Of a stretch of 64,000 nt of DNA, positions 11,446 through 22,991 are shown piece after piece (position 1 is the stretch's first letter; the number at the start of each line of letters is the position of its first letter). Origin of the DNA: Chelonoidis abingdonii. Taxonomy: Eukaryota > Chordata > Testudines > Testudinidae. The notes under the pieces were generated by a model. The model worked only from the letters and a program-made list of their open reading frames with translations. It had not been told where the DNA came from and ran no database searches. Both the position numbers and the translations under genes were made by a program. The stretch covers positions 124,637,399 to 124,701,398 of the forward strand of contig NC_133773.1 in NCBI RefSeq assembly GCF_003597395.2. The letters run 5' to 3'.

Positions 11446-12304
11446 GCCCGATCTATGGATCATATATTAATCATATTGATTACTTAAGAATTCTCTGTTA
11501 TCACTGTTAGCTTTGACAGGTTCTTGTCCCAAGATCAGGCCAGATATTATTAGAATTATTGTGTAGCTGAGAACCCTGATGTACACAGTGCAACACTCAC
11601 TCTTTTTGGCACCTTTCTGTATTTGTAATAGTTTATTAATACATTTAGCAAAGTCCCAAATACTCTAATCCAGCAAGGTGGATAGAGATAATGCACACTG
11701 TACAGCTGAACATCCATATGCTCACACTATTCCTTGCAGAACAACCTGAAATGTTAGCGATCAACTTCCTCATCACCATCACCTTCTCCATTATCACCAG
11801 TGGCCATCATCCTGGCACCTCCCAAAGGCTACATGTCTCTACCCTACTGTCCACAGGCTGGGATACAACTTTTATAATATGTTACGCTAACACTAGTATA
11901 TTTAATGCATATTCAGTTGAGGTTTCTCCCCCTCTTCCTTTTTTGTATTTCCTCATCTTACTAATGTTGGGATGCCCTTCTCCTATAGCTTAGCACAAAT
12001 GTTAATTCATTGCCATGGAACTCTTGTGGTCAGGTATCTGCAGATGTTCCCATCTACAGTATCAAAACGTTGGTATTAGTTCATGTTCTTGTGGTTGGCT
12101 GGTGTCGTTATGAACAAACTTACCCCTTAAACATTCTATTCTCAGTTCCCCAAAACTTAAGGGTGACTATTGGCACAGATAAATAGCCTAAAGTGCACAG
12201 GCCTCAAGCCTTATGCTAATTGCCAAAGCCAATGTCTTACATGATACAGGCCTATATGTTCTTAGCATTACTGCTGAATAATGCTCTGAGGAGAAGTCCA
12301 GGAT
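11446..12304. other. No recognised gene or repeat
   Basis: Sequence right of the CR1 break. The 100-aa frame at 11691 is hydrophobic at its end but has no family resemblance or splice context. Confidence 0.45.
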
Positions 12305-12314
12305 ACACTCCTTA

Positions 12315-13061
12315 ACACACCTGAAACCATTTGAAATGCACCACCAGAGAAGTAGATTGCATCATGGAATGATCCACTTAAATATCAAATACCCCAAGAG
12401 AACCTGGTTTAATATGTGGGGGGGGGAACCACTGAGCACATTCTGCTGTCACCTACCCATACTAGAACCCATATGGAGTGTCATCAAACAATTACAACCC
12501 ATACTTGATGGGACCACCTCCTGAAGGAAATCTTTCCTGAACCACCTTTTCTGGCCTCAGCCTTGCCAAGGTCATCATCCAAAGCAAGCTCCCCACAGAC
12601 CAGGACACACCAACTCAAATTGGCACCAGACCTTAGCATAACAGATACAAAACCTCTAGTTGTATATCCACTACTATGATGATCAATACCCCCTGTAACA
12701 CACCTTTCAAGAGGCATGTGTAGAGCCTCTGGATATCACAACATGTGGTGTACTTCACCCAGTGTATAAAATGCCCCAACAACAACTATGTGAGTGGAGC
12801 CAGGTAATCATTATGCTCTCCAATAAATTCACACAGAAAAATGATAAAAGACACTTATTTACAAAATAATCCCTCCATACCTGACTCTCAGTCCTTAAAG
12901 GAAACACGCATAACACTTTTACAAGATGAGCCTGGAACCTTAAATTCCTAACTTTGGTAGACATTAAAAATCATGGACTCAAGAGAGACTCTGGATTTAT
13001 GTGTAGCTCAAAAGCTTGTCTCAGTTGTCCCAGTAAAAGATATTATCTCACCCACCTTGTC
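12315..13061 (+). pseudogene. Penelope-like element, lineage B, C-terminal GIY-YIG region
   Basis: Decayed plus-strand coding remains of a second PLE lineage. Readable blocks are CPNNNYV-like text disrupted at 12770-12800, the stretch after the nuclease (VLKGNTHNTFTR near 12895), and VDIKNHGLKRDSGFM in the frame at 12954-13145. The tail carries AGTAAAAGATATTATCTCACC near 13032, typical of this lineage's 3' end. Flanks ACACTCCTTA (12305-12314) and ACACCCCTTA (13062-13071) match at 9 of 10, a plausible target-site duplication. A ribozyme-like remnant (GCTCAAAAGCTTGTC near 13006) lacks its CUGANGA half. PLE proteins join a reverse transcriptase to a GIY-YIG nickase. Confidence 0.65.
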
Positions 13062-13071
13062 ACACCCCTTA

Positions 13072-13940
13072 GGAGGGTTCAGTGCACATGCCAATCTATG
13101 GCTGAACAGTTCCATTGGTTAGTGTGGATCATGGCGTTGAGGTAAACTAGTGCCCATTGCATGGCTTACAAAAAGCTACAGCTGTGGATGTCCCTTCCAT
13201 TGGAGAAGACATTGACCTACCACAATATGTTTCTAACAGACTTGGCCAAGCCTATAGTTAGCAATTGCCTCCCCTATATCATAGTAAAATTGTTTGCTGT
13301 CTAGACAGTGAAAATTTAAATGAATGGCATTTCTCCTTTTCTGCTGCATCAGACAGCACTACATTGTCCAAAAGAGAATTATAGATCTGCTAAGGAGTCA
13401 CACCTCAGATCCACAATTCTTGTTCCAGTCAGTTTTCCTCTGAATGTTTTAATTTAGCCATTTGTTTTCATCACATTTACCAACCCTTTCCCCTATATTG
13501 TCACATGATGGCTTGCATCACTGAGTCATTTTTCTTAGTTTTTATCTGTGTTCATACTTAATTTTGCAACATCATATCCAAGAGAATGGCTTGCTTCCTG
13601 AGAAGTTAACAAACTTTACAAAAATAAAGTGAGCATGAGAATAATATTAGTGGAACTTACTGTTTGTGTCCAGTTGCATATTTAACTAAGGGAAAACATA
13701 CCTTTAGTAGGAAATCCCAAAACCTAGGGATCATATTGATACAGACCTAGAGGATTGGATGTTTGCTTGGAAAATGCAGCAGAAAAAAACTGGGCTTGCT
13801 AATTTAAAATAAAACTGTGCTCAGTTTATTCCAGCACAGTCCTGAGAGCTCTCATGATGACTGTTAAGCATATCTTCTAATGAGCACACTCTGAACTGTA
13901 TTTTTAAATTACTCTTAGAATTACCAGTAGCAATCTTGAG
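13072..13940. other. No recognised gene or repeat
   Basis: AT-rich spacer between two PLE insertions. No convincing coding frame or repeat was recognised. Confidence 0.45.
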
Positions 13941-13949
13941 CCTCCTTAT

Positions 13950-13987
13950 CTGAAGAAGTGGGATTTTTACCCACGAAAGCTTATGCC
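13950..13987 (+). ncRNA. Hammerhead ribozyme-like core
   Basis: The core reads CTGAAGA, then a 5-bp stem II (GTGGG/CCCAC), then GAAA, then AGCT, then T, then ATGC. AGCU is self-complementary, so stem III could form between two molecules. The predicted cut is after the T before ATGC. The upstream GCAT needed for stem I is missing because the insertion is truncated, so this copy should be inactive alone. Hammerhead motifs are known from Penelope-like elements. Confidence 0.6.
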
Positions 13988-14021
13988 CAAATAAATCTGT
14001 TAGTCTTTAAGTTGTCACCAG

Positions 14022-14274
14022 CAGGGCCGGCTCCAGGCACCAGCTCAGCAAGCAGGTGCTTGGGGCGGCCAAGGGGAAGGGGCGGCAAGTCGGGCTCTTC
14101 AGCGGCAATTCGGTGGCGGGTCCTTCGGTCCCTCTCAGGGGGAAGGACCTGCCACCGAATTGCCGCCAAAGAAGAAAGCGGCATGGTGGAGCTGCCGCCG
14201 ATTGCGATAACGCCTTTTTTTGTTTTTATTTTTTTTCGGCGCTTGGGGCGGCAAAAACCCTGGAGCCGGCCCTG
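14022..14274. mobile_element. hAT-type MITE, 253 bp
   Basis: TIRs CAGGGCCGGCTCCAGG and CTGGAGCCGGCCCTG, GC-rich interior with an inverted GGCAATTCGGTGGC motif. Flanks GTCACCAG (14014-14021) and GTCACTGG (14275-14282) agree at 6 of 8. The two differences are CA and TG at one original CpG, as expected from decay of each copy. No coding capacity. Confidence 0.85.
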
Positions 14275-14344
14275 GTCACTGGACTCTTCGTTGTTTTTCT
14301 GGATACAGACTAACATGGCTACCCCTTGATATCTGACCTCCTTA

Positions 14345-14924
14345 ACTAGGTTATTCTAAGACAGTGAGAAGAAAGCATGATTTTTATTTTCTATACAGCT
14401 ACTGCTGTAGAGATTCACTGTTCTGCTTAACCTCTTATTTATCAATGAAGTTGTATCCATTTATATTCTTAACTTTTTGAATAGTAAAATTATATCTTGA
14501 ATATTAAATTTAACTGAATGTGATACACAACATTATAAATCAAATATAATTGGTGCATTATGCTGTACAAGAAGTGACAAGATGTTCCTTCAGCTGCAGA
14601 AAAGAAAATGTGATTGATGGCAGAAATTAATATTGAGCAGCGTGGTTGACTATGCACTACACACAATGAACAGAGCAACTTCACAATAGGCTAGACAGGG
14701 CTAATAAATGGGAAGTGTCTTTCCATAACTCTTATTTGCAAAGCACTTATACAAATAAAAGAATCCAGTGCACATGTAGGCCAAACACATCCAGAGCACA
14801 ATAAGCCCCATTTTTAATGTAATGCCAATGTCCTTAGTGTCAAACAAAAATCACAAAGATGAAAAATCCTCCATCCTGGATGGCAGTGTTTAACTTGGCT
14901 CTAATATACAATAGTCATAGAGAT
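14345..14924. other. No recognised gene or repeat
   Basis: AT-rich spacer with no supported coding frame or repeat. Confidence 0.45.
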
Positions 14925-16650
14925 GTAGGACTGGAAGGGACTTCAACAGGTCATCTATACCTGTCCCCTGCTTTCAAGGCAGGACTAAGTAATAACTAAA
15001 CCATTCCTGACAGGTGTTTTTTCTAACTTGTTTTTAAAAACCTCCAATTACAGAGATTCCACAACATCCCTAGGGAATTTGTCCCAGTGCTTAACTACCC
15101 GGACAGTTAGGAAGTTTTTCCTAATGTCCAACATAAACCGCCCTTACTGCAATTTAAGCTTATTGCTTCTTCTCCTATCCTCAGAGGTTAAGGAGAACAA
15201 TTTTTCACCCTCCTCCTTGTAACTATATTTTATTTATTTGAAAACTGTTATATCCCCTCAGTCTTCTCTTCCCCAATCTGAAAAAAATTGGGTTTATTTA
15301 ATCTTTCCTCATATGTCCCATTTTCTAGACCTTGAATAATTTTTGTTGCTCTTCTCTGGAATTTCTCCAATTTGTCCACATCTTTCCTGAAATGTGGAGC
15401 CCAGAACTGAACACAGTACTCCAGCTGAGGCTTATCAGAACAGAATAAAGTGGAAGAACTACTTCTCGTGTCTTGCTTATAAGATTCCTGCAGATACATC
15501 CCAGAATGATGTTTGCTTTTTTTGCAACAGTATTACACTGACTCATATTTATCTTGTGATCCACTATGACCCCCCAAATCCCTTTCTGCAGTACTCCTTC
15601 CTAGGCAGTCATTTCCCATTTTGTATGGGTGCACCTGATTGTTCCTTCCTAAGTAGTGTACTTCACATTTGTCCATATTGAATTTCATCATATTTACTTC
15701 AGACCATTTCTCCAGTTTGTTCAGATGCTTGCAATTCCTCCCAATTTGGTATCATCCACAAACTTATAAGTGTACTGTCTATGTCATTATCTAAATCTTT
15801 TATGAAGATCTTGAGCAGAACTGGACCCAGGACCGATCCCTGCGGAACCCCATATGATATGCCCTTCCAGCTTGACTGTGAACCACTGATAATTACTCAC
15901 AGTTATGCAACCATCTTATAGTAGCTCCATCTAGGCTATATTTCCCTAGTTTGTTTACAAGAAAGTCATGCAAGACAGTATGAAAAGCCTTGCTAAAGTC
16001 AAGATATACCACATATACCTCTTCATCCATCCACGAGGCTTGTTACCCTGTCAAAGAAAGCTATTAGGTTGGTTTGACATGACTTATTCTTGACAAATCC
16101 ATGTTGACTGTTACTTATCACCTTATCCTCTCCTAGTATTTGGAAACTGATTGCTTGATTATTTGCTCCATTATCTGTCCAAGTACTGAAGTTAAGATGA
16201 CTGATCTGTGATTCCCCAGCTTGTCCTGACTCCCCTTTTTAGAGATTGGTACTATATTTGCTCTCTTCCAGTTCTTCGGAATCCGTTCTGTCTTCCATGA
16301 GTTTTCAAAGATAATCACTAATGGCTCAGATATCTCTTCAGACAGCTGCTTGAGTATTCTAGGATGTATTTCATCAGGCCCTGACAATCTGAAGATATCT
16401 AACTTGTCTATGTAATTTTTAACATGTTCTTTCCCTATTCTAGCCTCAAATCTAACACATTTTTACTGGTGTTCGCTATGTTAGACATCCAATCGCGACT
16501 AACCTTTCTGATGAAAATTGAAACAAAAAAGTCATTTAGCAGGTCTGCCATTTCCACATTTTCTGTTATTGTCTCCCCTCCTGCCCATTGAGTAAAGGGC
16601 TACCATGTCCTTGGTCCTTCTCTTGCTTTTAATGTATTTGTAGAATAATA
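14925..16650 (-). mobile_element. CR1 LINE, 5'-truncated
   Basis: Minus-strand CR1 of about 1.7 kb. The 3' end is at left (TCATAGAGATGTAGGACTGG near 14924) and reverse transcriptase is at right. Minus frames give the ORF2 C-terminus at 15248-15499 (EKFQRRATKIIQGLENGTYEE) and the start of the reverse transcriptase at 16133-16387 (DEIHPRILKQLSEEI, then IPKNWKRANIVPISKKGSQD). Catalytic motifs lie between in broken frames: GTSGCSGGDCC-type text at 15830 corresponds to motif B, and the position of motif C shows no open frame. Copy ends near 16650. Confidence 0.85.
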
Positions 16651-18110
16651 GGTATGAGTTTCACTCTTCTAGGGCTCATAGCATAATATAGTGAAGAGGG
16701 ACATGGGAATGAATTTCCAAATTTGAACTGATAGTGAGATTTTTTTGAGGTTTTAAAAATATAGATAACTTTTTCAAAGTGAGGTTTTTCTGCTTATGTG
16801 CACTTCTTCTTTTCAAAGGAGCATTGGGAGGTGGCTGGCTGGGTTCAGGCCATGGTGCTATCCCAAAAGCACAGGCTACAATGTGCATGCCTTCTCCTAT
16901 TGTAGGCAGCCATGACAACTGCCTTCTTCTTTTCCCCCTCCCACTCCCAAGTAGAAAACAATCCACCTTTGTGAGTAGATCTAGTAAATAAGTGAGACAG
17001 ATGGATGGATATAGTTAAGTAGCACCAGTGAGATTCATTGTTCAGATATTTTCCTCTTCAGGACCAGTGCTTAGAAAAGTTTACTGGTCATCAAAACATT
17101 TTTTCCAGTCTTCCTAAAGTGTTTCTCTCCCACATAGGCAGCAATTTTTTTTAACAAAAGTCCCTGTTAAAAAATATAATTAGAATATATCTGAATTTCT
17201 CTTCCATTTTCTCAGAAATGGCTTTTTTGAGGTAAAATTTGGGTTTGTCGTGGCTGCAGAATAAAACTGTAAATTGTTTCACTCTTCAAGAAATACGCAA
17301 AAATATAATTTCCCTCCCCACCCTCACACCTCAGCAGGGATACAAATTTTTATGCACTGCTCTCCTGCTGCCCACTCCTGCATTCCGTATTCACCCCACG
17401 CTCTGTGCACCAATTTAGTGTGCAGAATCATGCAGGATTAAGGCTCTTAATAAAGCAAAGCCATTTCAGCAATGGCAACCAACAATAAATCTCCCCTAAC
17501 CATGCAGATGTCTTACACACATTGGTTTGCGCATACCTGCTCTGTACATTTATGACACTATGGAAATAATAAACAGCATGTGAAACCCATTTGCCATTCT
17601 AGAATAAAATAATTCCATCAAGTGAAACAAGAAAGGTAGAGAGCCTGGGCCAAAATCAAAGGGGTGTCAATGGCCTTTGGATAAGGTCTTTAATGTGTTT
17701 TTTCACACAGATATTTTGAAAATACTAGCTTTGAACTTTTATTTAGAAATATGTAGTATGTTCCTTTTACACCCTTTGCTAAGATAACAAACCTTTGCCT
17801 ATAGAAATACATACAAAGCAAACAACATGAGTGGAAAAATTAAGCTGGCGTGAAAAAAATACATTTTCCCAACCCAATACATATTATAACTACTAATGCT
17901 TATTTCTGGAAATTATTCAAAGCACTCCACTTGTCTGAAGGCTCATTAGACGTTGTTAGGAATAGGGTATAAAATAGTCATCCAGGAATTGTCACCACTG
18001 AGAACCAGGAAAAAAGCCATGTTGTACTTTCTTCAGTGAATTAGCTGCAACGCAGTTGCAAAATAAGGTCCTTTTGTAAATAAACCATTTTACCTGTTTT
18101 GTGGCTTGTT
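16651..18110. other. No recognised gene or repeat
   Basis: AT-rich sequence. The minus frame of 96 aa at 16676 and plus frame of 70 aa at 16779 overlap each other and show no domain. Confidence 0.45.
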
Positions 18111-18470
18111 AGATGTATAACCCTTCTTCCCGGTGGTGTTGGCAGCAACACGGGTGGGATTCAGTATGAAGGTCATTCCTTTTAACATTGCAAAACAGAA
18201 CTAATTTGAGCTCTCATCCAGAAATCTGGGAAAACTGAACACCTCCCCTGGGTGCCTCTAAGACTCAATGCTTCCCCACTTGAAAGCACTGAGTCTGTGT
18301 ACGACAAAAGAAAACTTTTATTAAAAGGTAGAGGGAACTCTGCATTATCTGGGAAAACACTGCAACAATGATTCAAAAGTATGGAAATAATAAGTAATAT
18401 TGTACTTTGTAGAGTACAACCCCACCGTATCTTGGGTAGTGTCCTTTGCAATGTGAAAATCCATCTCCCT
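18111..18470 (-). mobile_element. LTR fragment, family C (R/U5 part)
   Basis: Read on the minus strand, this has a polyadenylation signal (AATAAA inside TTTTAATAAAAG, near 18318) followed by GTACACAGACTCAGTGCTT and, about 170 bp later, an end in GAAGAAGGGTTATACA. The plus-strand copy at 32890-33485 has the same order: AATAAA, GTACACAGTCCCAGAGTGCT, and AGAAGGGTTACA at the end. The shared layout is that of LTR R and U5 regions. The upstream U3 part is missing or unrecognised. Confidence 0.6.
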
Positions 18471-18478
18471 TTAACATG

Positions 18479-19147
18479 TGTGACAAAGTTCCTCCTCCAT
18501 CTTGGTGGGTCCTGTGCTTATTGGCAGATTTTTTCACATCAGAGATTCACCATGTGGGTCAGGGAACAGCACAGAGACCTTCCCCTCTGGTAGAACCCAC
18601 AATCCAGGCCAATTCCTCCTGTGTTTGATCAGGAGTTGGGAGGTTTGGGGGGAACCCGGGCCCTCTACTCCAGGTTCCAGCCCAGGGCCCTGTGGACTGC
18701 AGCTGTCTAGAGTGCCTCCTGGAACAGCTGTGCGACGGCTACTTCCCCAAGGCCTCCTCCCAACACTTTCTTTCTCCTCACCACCAGACTTTCCTCCTGA
18801 TGTCTGATAATGCTTGTACTTCTCAGTCCTCCAGCCGTACACCTACTCACTCTCAGATTCTTGCACGCCTCTTGCTCCCTCCTCTGCACGCACTTCCTCT
18901 CCTCTGGCTCCCTGGTTCTCTTTGGTCTGACTGGAGTGAGCCCTTTTATAGCATCAGAGGGGCCTTAATTAGAGTCAGGTGCTTAACAGACTCCCCTGAC
19001 TCTTAGCGGGTTAATTGGAGTCAGGTGTTCTCATTAGCCTGGAGCAGCCCCTGCTCTGGTCACTCAGGGAACAGAAAAGTGCTTATACAATGGCCAGTAT
19101 ATCTCCCTTTTAATACTATGCTGTTCCCAACTGGCCTGAGTCTATCA
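18479..19147 (-). mobile_element. Solo LTR-like element, family A
   Basis: A 669-bp insertion beginning TGTGACAAAG on the plus strand, ending GTCTATCA, and flanked by a perfect ACATG (18474-18478 and 19148-19152). A TATAAAAG box read on the minus strand near 18945 suggests that orientation. It is the inverted relative of 61247-61875 and of 971-1574; all share the block around CAGGGCCCTGG. The 102-aa and 101-aa frames inside are chance frames of the LTR. Confidence 0.8.
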
Positions 19148-19148
19148 A

Positions 19149-19705
19149 CATGGCCAGTGCAAGGAAAGGGCACAAAACTTCCACCGTGCGCCACCCCCCT
19201 ACCTAGCTAACCCTGCCCGCCTCCCCCCCCCATGGCTGCCAACCTCGCCTGCCGCGGCAGCTAGCCCAGCCCGCCATCCTCCCCACCTGGGAAGCCCCAC
19301 CCTCCAGCCAGGGAGCCCTTCCTCCATGGCTGCTAACCCCTCCCACGGAAGCCAACCCCACCCGCGGAAGCTAACCCCGCCCAGGGATCCTGCCCCAGCT
19401 TTCCTCCGCTCCGCTGAGCACGCCGGCTCTGCTCTAATTCTCCTCCCCTCCCAGGCTTGCGGTGCCAATTGGAGGAGAATTAGAGTAGGGGCTGTGTGCT
19501 CAGCGGAGGATGCAGAGTGGAGGTGATCTGAGGTGGGGAGCGGTTTCCCTGTGCACCCCCCCGTTACTGTGGGTGGCCCTCCCACCGCCCCCCCACCCCA
19601 GCTCACCTCCAGTCCATCTCCTCGCCTGAGCGAGCTTTTAGGCGCTCTCAACCACTGGGCACCCTAGGAGGCCACCTAGTTCACCTAGTGGTTGCACCGG
19701 CTCTG
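19149..19705. mobile_element. GC-rich hAT-like MITE (tentative)
   Basis: Left CATGGCCAGTGCAAGG and right GGTTGCACCGGCTCTG look like decayed TIRs of the type CAGGGCCGGTGCAA. The interior is very GC-rich and contains an inverted repeat around 19400-19515 (CTCTAATTCTCCTCC against GGAGGAGAATTAGAG). The LTR's right-hand duplication overlaps its first bases, so the LTR seems to have landed at its edge. I could not find the 8-bp duplication. The 150-aa minus frame at 19199 is a low-complexity chance frame. Confidence 0.5.
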
Positions 19706-20250
19706 TCTATCACACATGCCACTTCCCTTTTCCCTCTGCTGCACACCACTCATGGTTGATTGTCCGAGTTCAGTAAAGTCCCAGAATCTGGGGGTGCATT
19801 CAAGTGGTTCATCTCTGACCCTTTGAAGGGGGTGAAGTTGAGCAATGTCTCCACCGTCGCTGCCACTACTCACCATGGCTTGCCATTGTTTCTGCTTCTG
19901 CCTTGAGCTGCAATGCTGTGTTCTGAGGTTCTATCACATATCCAAGTTCACAGGGATTTACTGGGAAGTGGGGATCCTCACTACTGCTCCCTCTTCTGTG
20001 TTCCCTTTCACCGCAACACTATCATCATATGATGTCTAATGTTCAACTCCCAAGACCTGCTTCTCAGTGAGTTCAGCTCTTGTGATCACTGAGCAGAAAT
20101 AAGGACTCTCAACTGAGTCTTATCAGCTCTCTCTTTAAATACTGGAGGAAGAAGATCAAAGGGTTTCTAGAACTCTTCAAACATCATCTATCCTAGCAAG
20201 TAAGAACATATATTCCCACCCCTTCTGACTTTCAGTTGGATTGGACATCA
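19706..20250. other. No recognised gene or repeat
   Basis: Ordinary sequence with no supported feature. Confidence 0.4.
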
Positions 20251-20254
20251 CTAT

Positions 20255-20345
20255 CATAGACAATTAGAGTCAAAAGAGACCTCAGGAGATCATCTAGTCC
20301 AGCTCCCTAGTCCACATCTCCTACTCCCCACGCTTAGACACTGAG
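20255..20345 (-). mobile_element. CR1-like 3' end fragment
   Basis: The text CATAGACAATTAGAGTC then GAGATCATCTAGTCCAGC is the complement of a CR1 3' tail, as at 14925 and 63672. Confidence 0.6.
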
Positions 20346-20494
20346 ATTACAGTTATGGTGACCCCCACTCAATTAGGACATGTTAGTTCTGCTGCCTTTT
20401 AGTAAGACAATAAGGATAACAACATTCATTACCCTTGTATCCAAGACTGGCTTCTGATCACCTAAGCAAAATAGGTGAGTCTATTCAAATACAG

Positions 20495-20637
20495 AGGGGT
20501 AGCTGTGTTAGTCTGGATTTGTAAAAAGTGACAACGAGTCCTGTGGCACCTTGTAAACTAACAGAAGTACTGGAGCATAATATTATGCTCCAGTACTTCT
20601 GTTAGTCTATAAGGTGCTACAGGACTCTTTGTCGCTT
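20495..20637. mobile_element. Palindromic Penelope-like insertion
   Basis: Two inverted copies of the PLE 3' end, flanked by a perfect 13-bp duplication TATTCAAATACAG (20482-20494 and 20638-20650). The left arm (minus sense) reaches the true terminus AGGGGTAGCTGTGTTAG. The right arm stops at CTCTTTGTCGCTTTA, about 35 bp short. The centre, 20557-20606, is a perfect 50-bp palindrome. Each arm begins at ATGCTCC, separated by AATATT. ATGC is the first base block after the predicted hammerhead cut. Confidence 0.8.
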
Positions 20638-20650
20638 TATTCAAATACAG

Positions 20651-22991
20651 TCTGCTCCTGAAGTCTTTCCCCGTAGTTCATCACTAGATGCAGGACAGAG
20701 CTCATTCAGATCAAAGATTAGCTTGATTGTTTTAACTGAAATCAGAGCGATGCCAAAAAAGTACATTGCCTATGAAGAAATTTGTCTTTGATTTCCGCAG
20801 AGGGATTAAAGTTCCACATTTTGAGAGGTGCAACTTGGTGAATATTATCAGAATCTAAATTTAAAAAAATAAATCTCATAATAGAGTTGGCACATAGTTG
20901 GAGGTCAAAGTTTGAATTCAGTTTTCAATATGTAAATATGTACGGAGTGTTCCCAATAGCCATGCTAAATAAGAATATCCAGCTTATTATTTATCTAATA
21001 TCCCGTCCTGCCGTAACCAGCTGGCTCATTGTTCTGATGTGACCCACGCATGCACAGGTGCATCATGCCGCGCTATCAGGTTACCACAGAAACCTGCTGA
21101 AGCTTGGAGCCACGGCAGCCCATAGGGGATCAAGTGCAGTCCAATAAGTCCTGATTTGAATATATTATCTTTTTTCCTATCAAAGTTGATTTTTAAAATT
21201 ATGCTCCTAAAATAAGCTGTAACAAAAATTAAGATGTTACTATTTACTGACTTTATAGGACATGAGAAATATACAGGCATTCAGGCCCTGATTCAGAAAG
21301 GCATCCCTATTCAGGACATCACTTAAACATCTATTTAAGACCCATCAAACTCAATGGGATTTGAAGTAAAGGCCCTTGTATCAAGGCCCTACATACAGAC
21401 GGAATGGAATTTTCCAAGCATTGAATGGAATGACAGGTATGGCTGATGTTGAAGTAAAGCCTTTTTGTAGTGAATACATTAGAGAAATTGTTCAGGAACA
21501 TTTCATCCTTTGGTAAATATCATAATGACTGAAGTAGATGTTTTCAGCTTACTGTTCAGAAGATTTGAGACTAACAGGTGCTGAGATTAGCAACTAATTT
21601 TTCATTTTGTATTCAGCAGCACATGAACTTTGTTTCTTAATGATCACTGTCACCATCTAATATACCATTGTAAATTAGACAGAATGTAATTATTGTCTGG
21701 ATTGTTATTGTATTATTGCCAACACTGGGATATTGCTACCTGTCTTTTATAAAAGTATTTTTAATAAATTGCTCTGCAAAGGACCATATTATTTTGGAAG
21801 ACATCTAAATATTCCATGACTACAAAATAAAATCAGAAGTTTCTCAAGGTGTAAGTAGGGAAAAAAATCTAAAGAACAATAAGTAAATAAGTGCCCCCAT
21901 CTCATTTATATTCAACATGTGCCACAACAGCATACTGAAATAATACTTCCATTATAGGGCAGCACACTGGCAAAGTGTGTCTTATTCCTTGCTTATGGAT
22001 GCTCTACTAAAGGGTCACAGCCTAAACCACTTAACAGCTAATGAAGTTTCTCCTTTGCTCATGTGTTAAAGCTCCATGCTTTTATAATAAAAGTCCTAGG
22101 TTGAAACCCTGGTAGTCACTATGGAAGGCCATTGCTATACTTAGGATTTAGTGAGACTGCTAAGAAAGGGCACGAGCATACAAAAGATCTTTCATCCTCA
22201 ATAGAGCTGTTTTCAAAAACTAAGAACAGAAAGAGAAAGTATCTCAGTTCCACTGGCCTCTCCATCTTTTTAAAGAATTCTTTCTTTTCTTTTTAATCCT
22301 CTGCCTTTCTGGTTGCCTGTTCCTCTCTGATATTTCTCTTTTACGTGTCCTTCATCTTTCTTCTTCCTGTAATTTTCTTACCTACCACTATTGTCACCTC
22401 TCTGCTCTTCTCTCCTACATTGAACAAAACAGCAGAGTGTTGGATAGGCGGTTAACCATGAGCTGGACCTTGGAGTGTAGTGTATGCCCGTTTTTTGCTG
22501 CCAGTCCTGTGTGTCTCAGAAAGTCTCACCCCAGCATAAGGGTGATCCTGCAGTTGTTTAAAGCCAATATAGAGGCTCATCTTCTGGCTATTGACACATT
22601 GAGGGAAGGGGGTGCCATGATCATTAATCTGACTCATGACATGGTTGTGTGGTACCATGGAGGTCTTACAGGCCAATGCAACGTAGAGCAGTCCACAGAC
22701 TGCTGTAACACAGCACAGTGATAGAAATCACTCAAGCATCAGGGTAGTGCAAGGGAGAATTTTCAACAGCTCTGCAAACCATCTCCTGATTTGTCTGTGC
22801 ATCATTCAATCCTGACCCCAAATCCCCACTTTAAATGGTAAAAAGGCCTTTTGAAAAACAAACATACAAGAGTATAAACATTTGCAGAAGGAGTTAATTG
22901 GAGAAACTGTACAGAGACTTCACTGTATATAAGCAAAAAGAATGGGTAGAAAACTTTAATGGAAAACAAAATAAATATATGGAGATACACC
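20651..22991. other. No recognised gene or repeat
   Basis: AT-rich sequence without supported genes. A stretch at 22020-22115 ends in a B-box-like GGTTGAAACCC and could be an old tRNA-derived SINE, but no second box or TSD was confirmed. The 94-aa frame at 22437 has no recognised domain. Confidence 0.4.

Larger units (their letters stand above)
13949..14336 (+). mobile_element. Penelope-like element 3' end, split by a hAT MITE
   Basis: A short PLE terminus read on the plus strand, flanked by CCTCCTTA at 13941-13948 and 14337-14344. It begins at the hammerhead core and ends GGATACAGACTAACATGGCT ACCCCTTGATATCTGA. A 253-bp MITE interrupts it at 14022-14274. The 5' end is truncated right at the CUGANGA core. 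Confidence 0.75.

Noticed and set aside
18502..18842. Overlapping 100-aa frames on both strands
   Set aside because: They lie inside a family A LTR; similar broken frames occur in the related copy at 61465-61833.
19199..19651. 150-aa minus frame in GC-rich DNA
   Set aside because: Low-complexity Gly/Ala-rich translation of a GC-rich MITE containing a hairpin; no domain.
22020..22115. tRNA gene or SINE head (GGTTGAAACCC)
   Set aside because: Only a B-box-like string is present; no cloverleaf could be drawn and no TSD found.
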